The notes: generated from the letters alone by a model not told the origin. Counted from the first letter of the stretch, positions 17,239 to 26,959 are shown. The stretch is DNA of 50,367 nucleotides from a bacterium (GCA_026710435.1 JAPOQZ010000080.1:1-50367); one strand, 5' to 3'. Numbers and translations: made by a program.

Positions 17239-18888
17239 ATGAGCGCCGCTACTCGAGTTTCTGAACAGTCCATGCCGTCGCCGGCGACGGTGGAGGTGGT
17301 GCGGAACGCGTTCATCTCAGGGGCCGAGCAGATGAGGCGCAACCTGTACCGGAGCGCGCACAGCCCGGTCATATACGAGATGAAGGACTGCTCGGTCGGT
17401 ATCTACGACGCAGAGGGTCACCTGCTCGGCCAGGCGCCCGGACTCCCCTTCTTCCTGGGTAGCTTGGGCGGGACCCTCCAGGAGGTGATCAAGCTCAAGG
17501 GGTACGAAGTCTTCAGGGAAGGGGACGTTTGGATCGTCAACGACTCGGTCATCTGTGGGAGCCACCTCAACGACGTGACGGTCTACGCCCCGGTCTTCGT
17601 CGATGGAACGCTGAGGGGTTTTACAGCGGCGAAGGCGCATTGGAACGACATCGGCGCCAAGGAGGCCGGTTTTGTCACCGACACGGTGGACATCTTCCAG
17701 GAGGGGTTGCGGATCCCGCCTATCTGTCTGTTCCGGGATGGCCGGCTCGATCAACAGATCGTGGACCTGATCGCTTTGAACTCCCGGTTCCCGACCGCGC
17801 TGGTGGGTGATCTGATGGCCGAGATCAGTGCCTGCCGGACCGGCGTGGAGCGCTTCGGTGCGATCGTGCGACGGTTCGGTTGGGACCAGTTACAGAAGGC
17901 TGTGCAGATAGTCTACGACCAGGCGGAGGCCGAGGATCGCGCTTCGGTGGCGGAGATTCCCGACGGTGTATACGTGGCCGACGGTTACCTCGATGGTGAC
18001 CCTGTCACCGACGAACCGGTCTACATCAAGGTGACCGTGACCGTGGACGGCGACAGTATGATCGTGGACCTCACGGGGTCCCACCGCCAATGTGTGGGCA
18101 GCATCAACAGCGGGATCGTCCAGACCCGCTCCGCCATGGAGCAGGCGTTCAAGTTCATTGTCAATCCCCATGCCCCGGTATCGGGAGGGAACTTCCGGAA
18201 TCTCGATGTGATAGCCCCTGAGGGCACGTGTTTCAATCCGAGCGAGACCGCTCCCTGCCTCCACTACGGACCGCACCTGTCGCTGGCCATGGAACTCATC
18301 ATCAAGGCTCTGAGCCCGGTCATCCCCGAACGGGCCGCCGCCGGGGTCGTGGGGGATTCGTGGAACGTCATACTCGTGGGAGAGAACGAGTACGGCCTCT
18401 TCCTGTCGGGGGAGTCCCTGACCGGCGGCTGGGGCGCCTACGAGGGAGGAGACGGCGAGTCGGCCCTGATCCACTCCTCCGCGGGCGACTTCAAGAACTT
18501 CCCCATCGAAACGATGGAGCACCGCTACCCGTTGATCATGCGGCGTCACAGCCTGAGGGACGGTTCCGGCGGAGACGGGAAGTGGCGAGGCGGCCTGGGG
18601 ATCATCAGGGAGTACGAGCTGCTGGCTCCGGTGACGGTGCAGCTGTGGTTCGAACGCGCCACCGAGCCCTCGTGGGGGCTGTTCGGAGGCAAGGACGGAA
18701 AGCCTCCGGAGGTCTGGGTCTACCGGCCCGGAGAGCCGGGAGTCCACATTCTGAAGGCCAACAACCTGAAGGTCGAGGCCGGAACGAGGATCCTGGTGAA
18801 GACCGGCGGCGGCGGCGGCTGGGGAGACCCGGCGGAGCGTTCAGCCACAGACCACGAGCGGGACCGCCGCCTGGAAATGGTCATCTGA
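17239..18888 (+). CDS. Hydantoinase B/oxoprolinase family protein, copy 1
   Basis: A 549-residue HyuB-type subunit, the partner of HyuA in ATP-dependent opening of N-methylhydantoin or 5-oxoproline rings. Family marks are TVEVVRNAFISGAEQMRR, VNDSVICGSHLNDVT, AKAHWNDIGAKEAG, CVGSINSGIVQTRSA and the glycine-rich C-terminus KTGGGGGWGDPAERS. GGGAGGT precedes ATG 17239. It has no adjacent hyuA of its own: a DUF885 peptidase gene separates it from the single hyuA. It is closely similar to the copies at 22781 and 24537, and is the most distinct in its middle third (IPPICLFRDG instead of IGPTCIFRxG). Confidence 0.94.
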   Translation: MSAATRVSEQSMPSPATVEVVRNAFISGAEQMRRNLYRSAHSPVIYEMKDCSVGIYDAEGHLLGQAPGLPFFLGSLGGTLQEVIKLKGYEVFREGDVWIVNDSVICGSHLNDVTVYAPVFVDGTLRGFTAAKAHWNDIGAKEAGFVTDTVDIFQEGLRIPPICLFRDGRLDQQIVDLIALNSRFPTALVGDLMAEISACRTGVERFGAIVRRFGWDQLQKAVQIVYDQAEAEDRASVAEIPDGVYVADGYLDGDPVTDEPVYIKVTVTVDGDSMIVDLTGSHRQCVGSINSGIVQTRSAMEQAFKFIVNPHAPVSGGNFRNLDVIAPEGTCFNPSETAPCLHYGPHLSLAMELIIKALSPVIPERAAAGVVGDSWNVILVGENEYGLFLSGESLTGGWGAYEGGDGESALIHSSAGDFKNFPIETMEHRYPLIMRRHSLRDGSGGDGKWRGGLGIIREYELLAPVTVQLWFERATEPSWGLFGGKDGKPPEVWVYRPGEPGVHILKANNLKVEAGTRILVKTGGGGGWGDPAERSATDHERDRRLEMVI

Positions 18889-19016
18889 CCGGCAGATAGC
18901 CGGTCTTGTACGCTCAGGCACGCGATCTGGTCGGTCACGAGGAGTACCGGCGGCCATTTACGGTGTCTGGCAATCGGTATGATCGAACCCTTGTTCAGTG
19001 AGTGAGAGGACCTGGC

Positions 19017-20651
19017 ATGGACAACCTCAACCGCGAAGTGCAGGATCTGGGCCGGGAATTCTGGGCGTGGCGTATCCCCAGTTCCTACCGCACGCCCGAT
19101 GACGTTCCCAGGGTGGAACATCCTCTCGACTGGGTTCCCGAATTCGATAGTGACTCTGCCCGGCGCCGCCTCCAACGGGCCGAGGAGTTCCGGCGCCGGT
19201 GGCAGGCGATAGACGTATCTGATGACTCGGTTGCCGACCAGGTCGACTACCGGTTGATCGGCTCGGCGATATCTCGGGTGGAGTGGGAGGTCGGCATCCT
19301 GCGCAACTGGGAGCGGGACGCGGTCATGCAGGTACACCAAGCTCTCGGGCCGGCCTACGACCTGATGGTTCCGGCCGCGCCGTTCGACGCGGATAGGCAG
19401 GAAGGGTTGATCTTCCAGCTCCATCAGGTGGGCCCGCAACTGGAGGTGGCGAGGGACAACCTGGCCCGCGCAGGTACGGCGGCTCTGGCGGGCGCCGCAG
19501 TACGGTTGCTCGGAGACATCGACGATGCGCTACCCCGGTCCATCAGCGAGCTCGGTCCTCACTTCGACACGGGTCGCCGGGGACCGCTCGCCGATGCGGG
19601 GGCCGAAGCAACGGGCTGGCTGGTCGACTTCCGCGAATGGCTCCACAACCGCCAGAGCGGGATGCCCCACCACGAGCCGGTGGGGCGGGAGACCTTCGTC
19701 TGGTTCCTGCGCAACGTCGCCCTTCTAGCTCTTTCCCCCGAAGAGATCGTGCTTCTGGCCAACCGCGAGATATACCGCAACTACGCCTGGGAGGAGATTG
19801 AGCGGAACCGGGGCTCGGAGAGTGCGATACCGCCCGCCTTCGAGACGGCCGATGAGCAGGCTGAACATGAGATAAGGCAGGAACGGGAGGTCCGGGAGTA
19901 CTATGAACAGGAGAACCTGCTCACGCAGCCGGACTCGCTAAGCAGGTACCACATGGCGCCGCTACCTTCCTACGTCCAACCCCTGACCTGGTTGGGTTGC
20001 GCCAACGACCTGACCTCGGATCGGCGCCTGGATGAGGATGGGCTCGCCTACGTGTGGGATCCGAATGGTCCCCTGCCGTACTTCTTTGTCGTGATAGCTC
20101 ACGACCCACGGCTCGGGATCATCCACGAGGGGGCCCACTACAAGCAATTGGCCCTCTCGTGGGCTCATACCAACCCGATCCGGCGCCGGTACTACGACTC
20201 GACTGCCAACGAGGGCCTTGCTCACTACAACGAGTCGCTCATGCTCCAGGCCGGGTTGTTCGACGACGCACCGTGGTCCCGGCTGGTGGTCCAGAACTTC
20301 AAGCGCCTGCGCAGCCTCCGCTCGGTGGTGGACGTGAGCCTCGCCACCGGCGCCATGACGCTGGAAGAGGGCATGAGGATGTTCATGGACCTGGTCCCCA
20401 TCGACTACCAGACCGCCTTGGAGGAGACCTCCATGTACTTGGCCAGTCCCGGTCTTGCAATGAGCTACATGGTCGGAAAGCTGGAAGTGATCCGCCTCCT
20501 GGCAGATGCGAAGCGTATGCTGGGCGTTGGTTTTAGCCTTCGCTGGTTCCACGACTACCTATGGAAGAACGGCAACGTACCGCATTCGCTTCTCCGCTGG
20601 GAGATGCTCGACGACCAGAGCGACATCCTGGCCATCGACCAGACCGACTGA
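19017..20651 (+). CDS. DUF885-type zinc metallopeptidase-like protein, copy 1
   Basis: A 544-residue protein resembling DUF885 family gluzincins. The zinc site is visible as HEGAH (His370, Glu371, His374, in LGIIHEGAHYKQLALSW), and a third ligand is expected at Glu399 in NEGLAHYNESLM. The protein is otherwise helical with no signal peptide, so it is probably cytoplasmic. ATG 19017 is favoured over an upstream start at 19002 by the GAGAGGA sequence before it. It lies between hyuB copy 1 and hyuA. The arrangement suggests it hydrolyses a peptide-like product or substrate of the hydantoinase system; this is inference. A near-collinear paralogue is at 27211. Confidence 0.85.
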   Translation: MDNLNREVQDLGREFWAWRIPSSYRTPDDVPRVEHPLDWVPEFDSDSARRRLQRAEEFRRRWQAIDVSDDSVADQVDYRLIGSAISRVEWEVGILRNWERDAVMQVHQALGPAYDLMVPAAPFDADRQEGLIFQLHQVGPQLEVARDNLARAGTAALAGAAVRLLGDIDDALPRSISELGPHFDTGRRGPLADAGAEATGWLVDFREWLHNRQSGMPHHEPVGRETFVWFLRNVALLALSPEEIVLLANREIYRNYAWEEIERNRGSESAIPPAFETADEQAEHEIRQEREVREYYEQENLLTQPDSLSRYHMAPLPSYVQPLTWLGCANDLTSDRRLDEDGLAYVWDPNGPLPYFFVVIAHDPRLGIIHEGAHYKQLALSWAHTNPIRRRYYDSTANEGLAHYNESLMLQAGLFDDAPWSRLVVQNFKRLRSLRSVVDVSLATGAMTLEEGMRMFMDLVPIDYQTALEETSMYLASPGLAMSYMVGKLEVIRLLADAKRMLGVGFSLRWFHDYLWKNGNVPHSLLRWEMLDDQSDILAIDQTD

Positions 20652-20697
20652 GGTCCGTTGTGGGTCGGCCCTGCCGGTCCTCGGTTGCCCGTGGTAT

Positions 20698-20718
20698 CTG
20701 ACCACTGACCACTGACCA
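20698..20718. repeat. Heptamer tandem repeat upstream of hyuA
   Basis: Three exact CTGACCA units between the peptidase gene and hyuA. Its reverse complement (TGGTCAG) resembles the unit of the array at 17101. Confidence 0.85.
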
Positions 20719-20774
20719 CAGCCCAACTGGTACCCTCGCGTTCGCGTCTTTCGGATTGAAGGGATCAGAACGTA

Positions 20775-22784
20775 ATGGGAACAAGGATTGCGGTTGACAT
20801 CGGCGGCACCTTCACAGACCTCGTGTTGGAGTCGGAGTCCGGCACCGAGGTTTCCAAGGTTCTGAGCACTCCCGACGATCTGGTCGAAGGTGTGCTGGGT
20901 GCGGTCGAGCAGGCGGGCGCCGACCTCGCCGATGTGGACCTGTTCATTCACGGTACGACTGTTGGGCTCAACACGTTCTTGGAACGGTCCGGAGGGCGGG
21001 TAGCTCTCATCACCACTCGGGGTTATCGCGATGCCTACCTGATCGGCAGAGGGCACCGGCCCGATATGTACGACCTGAAGTATCGCAAGCCCGCCCCCCT
21101 CACCGAGCGAGATTCTATTTTCGAGGTCGAAGAGCGGATTTCGGCATCCGGGGACGTCCTGACCCCGCTCGATACCAACTCCGTCGAGGTCGTTGCCAAG
21201 GCCATAGCCGAGGGAGAGTACGAAGCTGTGGCGGTGTCGCTCATCCACTCGTACGTGGATCCCCTTCACGAACTCGAGGTTAAGGAGTTGTTGAAGGAAC
21301 TCCTTCCGGATATTCCGATCATCATGAGCCACGACGTAGCCCCCGAGTGGAGGGAGTACGAGCGGACCTCCACCACTGTGACGTCGGTTTACATCACCCC
21401 AAGGGTGCGCCACTACCTCCGCCGGTTGGCGACGGCCCTCACCGACAACGGGTTGACCTCCGAACTTCACATCACCCAGTCGAACGGTGGAGCGATCATT
21501 GCCGACTCCGCGGCCGATCGCGCCGTCCTCACCCTCTATTCGGGGCCGGTCGGGGGAGTCATAGGCGGGCGTGAGGTCGGCCGCCAGATGGATCAACCGG
21601 ATCTGATCTGCATCGACATGGGTGGAACCTCCTTCGATGTGTCGATCGTGCGCGGTGGTGAGGTCGGCATGCAGTCCGAGTTCGAGCTGCAAGGCCTACC
21701 GATCCTGGCGCCGGCGGTGGAACTGGTCAGCATCGGCGCCGGCGGCGGGAGCATCATTCACGAAAAGCATGGTGGGCTCCGGGTTGGCCCCGAGTCGGCC
21801 GGGTCATCGCCAGGACCCGCCAGTTACGGCCGGGGAGGTACGCAGCCCACGGTATCTGACGCCAACGTGATGCTGGGCCGCCTCCCGAGGGCGCAGAAGC
21901 TGGCCGGCTCGCTCGAGTTGGACCGCGAGTCGGCCGAGGACGCCTTGGCGTCCGTGGCGGAGCACTTCGATCTCACGGCCACCGAGTTGGCCGAACAGGC
22001 CCTCGATATAACGCACTTCGTCATGGCCGAGGCGATTCGCGAACTCACAGTGGAGCGGGGTCTGCATCCCAAAGACTTCGCCATCGTGGCCTTCGGTGGC
22101 GCCGGTCCCCTGCACGCCGCCTTCCTGGCCGAGGAACTGGAGGTGGAGCGGGTGATCATCCCGTCCGACCCCGGCGTTTTCTCGGCTTGGGGCATGCTCC
22201 AGGGTGATGTCCGCCACGCGGCGGTGTCCACCTTCTACCGGAGGCTCGACGCGCCCTACCTGGACCTCCACGAGCCGATCGAACGGCTCAAGGACAGGGT
22301 GTGCCGGGAAATGAAGGTCGACGACGCGACTAGGGGGGAGATGCGGTTCGAGACCATTGTCGAACTCCGCTACGTCGGCCAGGAGTACACGCTGAGGGTC
22401 CCGCTTCCGGGCACGGTTGCCGACGGCGAGTTCAAGGCCGGCTTCCACAGCCGCTACGAGGAGCGGTACGGACATTGCAATCCCGAAGCTCCGATCGAGA
22501 TGGTCGCCATCCGCCTCACCGGGATCCTCGAGTTCGAAGGCGGTGCGGGTGGGCATAGATCAACCGGCAACGGCTCGTCGCTGGAGGTTCGTGAGGAGGT
22601 TGTATTCGATGGCCAGGCCGTCGAGGTTCCTGTCGTGACGCGCAACCAACTGGCAGGACGCCTGGCTGGGCCGGCGATCGTGCTGGAGCCGTCTACCACG
22701 ACGGTCGTGCCCCCCGGATGGGAGCTACGGGTGGGAGCCGAAGGCCATCTCGTCATGGAGAGGACGGGAGCGTCGGGATCATGA
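20775..22784 (+). CDS. Hydantoinase A/oxoprolinase (N-methylhydantoinase A subunit)
   Basis: A 669-residue HyuA-type ATPase subunit. It belongs to the actin-like/ASKHA ATP-binding superfamily: phosphate-1 loop IAVDIGGTFTDLVLE at the N-terminus, phosphate-2 CIDMGGTSFDVSIV near residue 280, then GAGGGSI and FGGAGPLHAAFLAEEL. The HyuA family phosphorylates the amide carbonyl so that HyuB-assisted ring opening can occur. It overlaps hyuB copy 2 by four bases (ATGA at 22781), indicating a 1:1 complex with that copy. It is the only hyuA in the window, while there are three hyuB genes. Confidence 0.95.
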   Translation: MGTRIAVDIGGTFTDLVLESESGTEVSKVLSTPDDLVEGVLGAVEQAGADLADVDLFIHGTTVGLNTFLERSGGRVALITTRGYRDAYLIGRGHRPDMYDLKYRKPAPLTERDSIFEVEERISASGDVLTPLDTNSVEVVAKAIAEGEYEAVAVSLIHSYVDPLHELEVKELLKELLPDIPIIMSHDVAPEWREYERTSTTVTSVYITPRVRHYLRRLATALTDNGLTSELHITQSNGGAIIADSAADRAVLTLYSGPVGGVIGGREVGRQMDQPDLICIDMGGTSFDVSIVRGGEVGMQSEFELQGLPILAPAVELVSIGAGGGSIIHEKHGGLRVGPESAGSSPGPASYGRGGTQPTVSDANVMLGRLPRAQKLAGSLELDRESAEDALASVAEHFDLTATELAEQALDITHFVMAEAIRELTVERGLHPKDFAIVAFGGAGPLHAAFLAEELEVERVIIPSDPGVFSAWGMLQGDVRHAAVSTFYRRLDAPYLDLHEPIERLKDRVCREMKVDDATRGEMRFETIVELRYVGQEYTLRVPLPGTVADGEFKAGFHSRYEERYGHCNPEAPIEMVAIRLTGILEFEGGAGGHRSTGNGSSLEVREEVVFDGQAVEVPVVTRNQLAGRLAGPAIVLEPSTTTVVPPGWELRVGAEGHLVMERTGASGS

Positions 22785-24430
22785 GCGCCGCGACCCGAGT
22801 TTCCGAGGTGTCCATGCCGTCGCCGGCGACGGTCGAAGTGGTGAGGAACGCATTCATCTCCGGGGCGGAGCAGATGCGGAGGAACCTGTACCGGAGTGCA
22901 CACAGTCCGGTCATCTACGAGATGAAGGACTGTTCGGTGGGGATATACGACGCGGAGGGTCACCTGCTCGGTCAGGCGCCCGGCCTTCCCTTCTTCCTGG
23001 GCAGCTTGGGCGGGACGCTCCGGGCCGTGATCAGGATCAAGGGTTACGAGGCTTTCCGGGAGGGGGATGTCTGGATCGTCAACGACTCGAGCATCGCCGG
23101 AAGCCACCTCAACGACGTGACTGTCTTCGCTCCGATCTTCGTGGACGGGGATTTGCGCGGGTTCTCGGCGGCCAAGGCCCACTGGAACGACATCGGCGCC
23201 AAGGAAGCAGGCTACGTCGGGGACACCGTCGACATATTCCAGGAGGGTCTGCGGATCGGGCCCACCTGCATCTTCAGGGACGGACGGCTCGATCAGCAGA
23301 TCGTGGATCTGATCGCTCTGAACTCGCGGTTCCCGACCGCGCTGGTGGGTGACCTGATGGCCGAGATGAGTGCCTGCCGGACGGGGGTGGAGAGGTTCCG
23401 GTCGATCGTGCGCCGTTTCGGTTGGGACATGGTGGCGCACTCGATCCAGATGGTGTTCGATCAGGCCGAGACCGAGGACCGCGCCTCGGTGGAGGAGATT
23501 CCCGACGGTGTGTACGTGGCGGACGGCTACCTCGACAACGATGGTGTCACCGAGGATCCTGTCTACGTCAAGGTGACCGTCACCGTTTCGGGGGACAGCA
23601 TGACAGTGGACCTCTCGGGGTCCAACCGCCAGTGCGTGGGCAGCATCAACAGCGGCGTGGTGCAGACCCGTTCCGGCATCGAGCAGGGGTTCAAGTTCCT
23701 AATCAACCCGCATGCCCCGGTGTCTGGTGGCAACTTTCGAAACCTCGAGGTGATTGCCCCCAAGGGCACCTGTTTCAACCCGAGCGAGACCGCTCCTTAC
23801 CTCCATTACGGACCCCATCTGATGTTGGCGCTTGATCTCATGATCAAGGCGCTGAGCGAGGCGATTCCGGAGAGGGCCGCCGCCGGACATGTGGGCGACT
23901 CCTGGAATGTCATCATCGTGGGTGAGGACGAGCACGGCCTCTTCCTGTCGGGGGAAGCCTTGACAGGAGGATGGGGCGCCTACGACGGGGGGGACGGGGA
24001 GTCCGCCCTCATCCACTCGGCTGCCGGGGACTTCAAGAACTTCCCGATCGAGACCATGGAACACCGCTACCCGCTGATCATGCGCCGGCACAGCCTGCGC
24101 GACGGCTCCGGAGGAGAAGGAAAGTGGCGTGGTGGTCTAGGGATCATCAGGGAGTACGAGATTCTGGCTCCGGTGACCGTGCAGCTGTGGTTCGAACGAG
24201 CCCGCCAGCCTTCGTGGGGCCTATTCGGCGGCAGCGACGGAAAGCCGCCCGAAGTGTGGGTCTACCGCCCCGGCGAGCCTCCGATCCACATGCTGAAGGC
24301 CAACAACCTCAAGGTCGAGGCCGGGACACGGCTCCTGGTGAAGACCGGCGGGGGAGGTGGCTGGGGGGACCCTGCGGACCGTGCCGATACTGATCGCCAT
24401 CGGGACCGCCGGCTGGAGATGATCATCTGA
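22781..24430 (+). CDS. Hydantoinase B/oxoprolinase family protein, copy 2
   Basis: A 549-residue HyuB-type subunit, translationally coupled to hyuA (ATGA overlap) and so its most likely partner. ATG 22781 is chosen because the sequence from there matches copy 1 residue for residue; the upstream in-frame extension is hyuA coding sequence. It is a mosaic. Residues 1-80 and the C-terminal 150 follow copy 1 (MSAATRVSE, HRYPLIMRRHSL), while the middle (RAVIRIKGYEAF, IGPTCIFR, FRSIVRRFGWD) follows copy 3. This is the pattern expected from gene conversion between tandem paralogues. Confidence 0.95.
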   Translation: MSAATRVSEVSMPSPATVEVVRNAFISGAEQMRRNLYRSAHSPVIYEMKDCSVGIYDAEGHLLGQAPGLPFFLGSLGGTLRAVIRIKGYEAFREGDVWIVNDSSIAGSHLNDVTVFAPIFVDGDLRGFSAAKAHWNDIGAKEAGYVGDTVDIFQEGLRIGPTCIFRDGRLDQQIVDLIALNSRFPTALVGDLMAEMSACRTGVERFRSIVRRFGWDMVAHSIQMVFDQAETEDRASVEEIPDGVYVADGYLDNDGVTEDPVYVKVTVTVSGDSMTVDLSGSNRQCVGSINSGVVQTRSGIEQGFKFLINPHAPVSGGNFRNLEVIAPKGTCFNPSETAPYLHYGPHLMLALDLMIKALSEAIPERAAAGHVGDSWNVIIVGEDEHGLFLSGEALTGGWGAYDGGDGESALIHSAAGDFKNFPIETMEHRYPLIMRRHSLRDGSGGEGKWRGGLGIIREYEILAPVTVQLWFERARQPSWGLFGGSDGKPPEVWVYRPGEPPIHMLKANNLKVEAGTRLLVKTGGGGGWGDPADRADTDRHRDRRLEMII

Positions 24431-24536
24431 ACGTCGGATCCCTGTGCGAGAGTCCACTCGTATTTCTGGAGATCCCAGTCGATGTTCCCGGGGTGTTCAA
24501 CGCATTGGTGACGGGTGGAGGGCTACGTAACAGACC

Positions 24537-26186
24537 ATGAGCACAGTGATCGGAACTCCGGACCCTCCCGCTCCATCGCCGGCGACGGTTGAGGTGGTGC
24601 GGAACGCGTTCATCTCCGGAGCGGAGCAGATGCGGAGGAATCTCTACCGGAGTGCCTATAGCCCGGTTATCTACGAGGCGAAGGATTGCTCGGTGGGGAT
24701 ATTCGACGCGGAGGGCCGTCTTCTGGGCCAGGCGCCCGGCCTTCCGTTCTTCCTGGGCAGCTTGGGCGGGACGCTTCGAGCCGTGATCAGGATCAAGGGT
24801 TACGAGGCTTTCCGGGAGGGGGATGTCTGGATCGTCAACGACTCGACCATCGCCGGTAGCCACCTGAACGACGTGACCGTGTTCGCGCCGTTCTTCGTGG
24901 ACGGTGAACTGCGCGGGTTCTCGGCGGCAAAGGCCCACTGGAACGATATCGGCGCTAAGCGGGCGGGCTACGTCGGGGATTCGGTTGACATCTTCCAGGA
25001 GGGTCTGCGGATAGGGCCCACCTGTATCTTCAGAGCCGGTCGGCTCGACCAGCAGATCGTGGATCTGATCGCGCTCAACTCCCGGTTCCCGACCGCGCTG
25101 GTGGGTGACCTGATGGCCGAGATCAGCGCCTGCCGGACCGGGGTGGAGAGATTCCGGTCGATCGTGCGCCGTTTCGGGTGGGACCGGGTCGAGGCCTCCC
25201 TCCGGGCTGTGTTCCACCAGGCGGAGGCCGAGGACCGTGCTTCAGTGGCGGAGATTCCCGATGGTGTCTACGTGGCTGATGGTTACCTCGACGATGACGG
25301 CGTGACCTCGGACCCGGTCTACGTGAAGGTCACGGTCACTGTGGAGGGTGACGGCATGACGGTGGACCTTTCGGGGTCCAACCGCCAGTGTGTCGGGAGC
25401 ATCAACAGCGGCCTGGTGCAGACCCGCTCTGCCATCGAGCAGGGTTTCAAGTTCCTCGTCAACCCCCATGCTCCTGTGTCGGGAGGCAACTTCCGCAACC
25501 TGCGGGTCATCGCTCCTGAGGGAACCTGCTTCAATCCGAGCGAGACCGCTCCTTGCCTTCACTACGGGCCGCACCTGATGCTGGCGCTCGATCTCATGAT
25601 CAAGGCCTTGAGCGAGGTGATTCCCGAGCGGACCGCCGCGGGGCACGTTGGCGACTCCTGGAATGTCAGCATCGTGGGGGAGAACGAGTTCGGCCTCTTC
25701 CTGTCGGGCGAGTCGCTGACCGGCGGTTGGGGTGCCTACGAGGGAGGGGACGGCGAGTCGGCCCTGATCCACTCGGCGGCCGGCGCGTACAGAAACCAAC
25801 CGATCGAGTCGTTGGAGAACCGGTATCCGTTCCTGATGCGCCGTCACGCCCTGCGGGACGGGTCGGGTGGCGACGGCAAGTGGCGCGGCGGCCTGGGAAT
25901 CATCAGGGAGTACGAACTCCTGGCGCCCTGCACTGTCAATCTGTGGTTCGAGCGCTCCAGGCAGCCGTCGTGGGGTCTCTTCGGCGGTAAGGACGGCGCG
26001 CCGCCCGAGGTGTGGGTCCACCGTCCCGGGCAGCGTCCCACCCGCATGCTCAAGGCCAACGGTCTCAGGGTCGAGGCCGGAACCCGGCTCCTGGTGAAGA
26101 CCGGTGGGGGAGGGGGCTGGGGAGACCCTTTGGAGCGGGCCACCGCGGATCGTGACCGGGACCACCGCCTTGAGTTGGTCATCTGA
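24537..26186 (+). CDS. Hydantoinase B/oxoprolinase family protein, copy 3
   Basis: A 549-residue HyuB-type subunit with its own N-terminus (MSTVIGTPDPPAPSPATVEV) and the shared core and GGGGGWGDP tail. GGAGGG is 13 bases upstream of the ATG, a weak spacing. It differs from copies 1 and 2 at scattered positions toward the C-terminus (ENRYPFLMRRHAL, PCTVNLWFERS). It follows copy 2 after a 106-bp gap and may pair with the same HyuA to change substrate range. It is convergent with the FitAB-type locus. Confidence 0.94.
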   Translation: MSTVIGTPDPPAPSPATVEVVRNAFISGAEQMRRNLYRSAYSPVIYEAKDCSVGIFDAEGRLLGQAPGLPFFLGSLGGTLRAVIRIKGYEAFREGDVWIVNDSTIAGSHLNDVTVFAPFFVDGELRGFSAAKAHWNDIGAKRAGYVGDSVDIFQEGLRIGPTCIFRAGRLDQQIVDLIALNSRFPTALVGDLMAEISACRTGVERFRSIVRRFGWDRVEASLRAVFHQAEAEDRASVAEIPDGVYVADGYLDDDGVTSDPVYVKVTVTVEGDGMTVDLSGSNRQCVGSINSGLVQTRSAIEQGFKFLVNPHAPVSGGNFRNLRVIAPEGTCFNPSETAPCLHYGPHLMLALDLMIKALSEVIPERTAAGHVGDSWNVSIVGENEFGLFLSGESLTGGWGAYEGGDGESALIHSAAGAYRNQPIESLENRYPFLMRRHALRDGSGGDGKWRGGLGIIREYELLAPCTVNLWFERSRQPSWGLFGGKDGAPPEVWVHRPGQRPTRMLKANGLRVEAGTRLLVKTGGGGGWGDPLERATADRDRDHRLELVI

Positions 26187-26211
26187 CGGCCGCCGGTGCT
26201 CGCGACACCGC

Positions 26212-26633
26212 CTATGTCGCTGACCAGGGATCGATGACCTCGATTCGGCAGTGGGCGAAGCCCCGCATGTCCCTTGTTGCGACCGAAGCGCCACGGGAGC
26301 GGGTTATCGCGGCGATCTGGCAATCAGCCAGGCTGATCGGACGACCAGTGGCGCGGCGGCCGGCTGCTATGTCGGCGTAGGTGAGTGCAGCTCGACTGTC
26401 GAATGGCAGAACTCGGACGGAGAACAGGAGGTAGAAGGCACGGTCGGCCGCCGCTAGCAGTCCCCTCTTGTGGCGGCCGCTATCCAGGATGCTATGCCTG
26501 CTCGGATCTCTGCCTCGGAGACCGCGGTCGTGTAGAGGCTGCTCGGAGGCTGACGATCCAGCCATGCGAGGACTTCCGGATCCGGATCGGCGCGCATGGC
26601 CTCGGAGATGACGTTCGTATCGAGCACGATCAT
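26212..26633 (-). pseudogene. FitB/VapC-type PIN toxin, frameshifted
   Basis: Two minus-strand frames together make one PIN protein. The first runs from ATG 26633: MIVLDTNVISEAMRADPDPE to SEAEIRAGIASW. The second continues with SGRHKRGLLAAADRAFYLL and ends ADCQIAAITRSRGASVATRD...IEVIDPW. The change occurs near 26505-26515 and leaves the first frame to end at a TAG shortly after (TRGDC). The N-terminal part keeps the first catalytic Asp but loses the rest of the active site. Either a genuine inactivation or a one-base error. The ATG lies 15 bases after the antitoxin stop. Confidence 0.85.
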
Positions 26634-26648
26634 AGGAAGACGTTTGCT

Positions 26649-26894
26649 CTAGTCGAACGTCGGGGGTTCTCTCATAGGAGTCCGTGGAGGGAGATCCAAC
26701 TCCACGCCCCCGAATGGTGCGAACAGTGAGTGCAGGGCCGTTCCCAAGTTCTCGGATGGGGCGTTGTCTTCTGCCAGGACCGTCCGCAATATCTCACGGA
26801 CCTCCTGCTCCATCGATCGGTCGTTCTCTGCAGCTCTAATCCGTAATCGTCGCTTCATTCCGTCATCGAGGTTGCGTACGGTGATGCTTGCCAC
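26649..26894 (-). CDS. FitA-type ribbon-helix-helix antitoxin
   Basis: An 81-residue antitoxin. The N-terminal ASITVRNLDDGMKRRLRIRAAENDRSMEQEVREIL is a typical FitA/Arc-like ribbon-helix-helix, and the Pro/Asp-rich C-terminus would contact the PIN toxin. The start is GTG 26894 with GAGGAG upstream. With the toxin broken, it may survive as a free DNA-binding protein. An inverted repeat about 50 bp upstream is a likely operator. Confidence 0.88.
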   Translation of the reverse strand: MASITVRNLDDGMKRRLRIRAAENDRSMEQEVREILRTVLAEDNAPSENLGTALHSLFAPFGGVELDLPPRTPMREPPTFD

Positions 26895-26944
26895 TAACCA
26901 CCCTCTCCTCTAGGGGATCCTACTGATAGTGCAGTATACGTAGT

Positions 26945-26959
26945 GATTGCGTTGCAATC
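26945..26959 (-). promoter_or_regulatory. Operator-like inverted repeat upstream of fitA
   Basis: GATTGC-GTT-GCAATC is a perfect 6-bp inverted repeat around a 3-base centre. A TATACT-like -10 (minus strand, about 26930-26940) lies between it and the gene. Binding by the ribbon-helix-helix protein is inferred. Confidence 0.45.

Noticed and set aside
17890..18747. 285-codon minus-strand frame inside hyuB1
   Set aside because: Equivalent shadow frames appear in the other two hyuB copies at the same places, as expected from high-GC codon bias rather than a real gene.
20559..21692. 377-codon minus-strand frame over hyuA
   Set aside because: It is fully antisense to the conserved N-terminal half of hyuA, with no start signal and no family resemblance.
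17239..26186. Three hyuB copies as an assembly duplication
   Set aside because: The copies differ throughout, have different flanks and distinct intergenic regions, so they are real paralogues.
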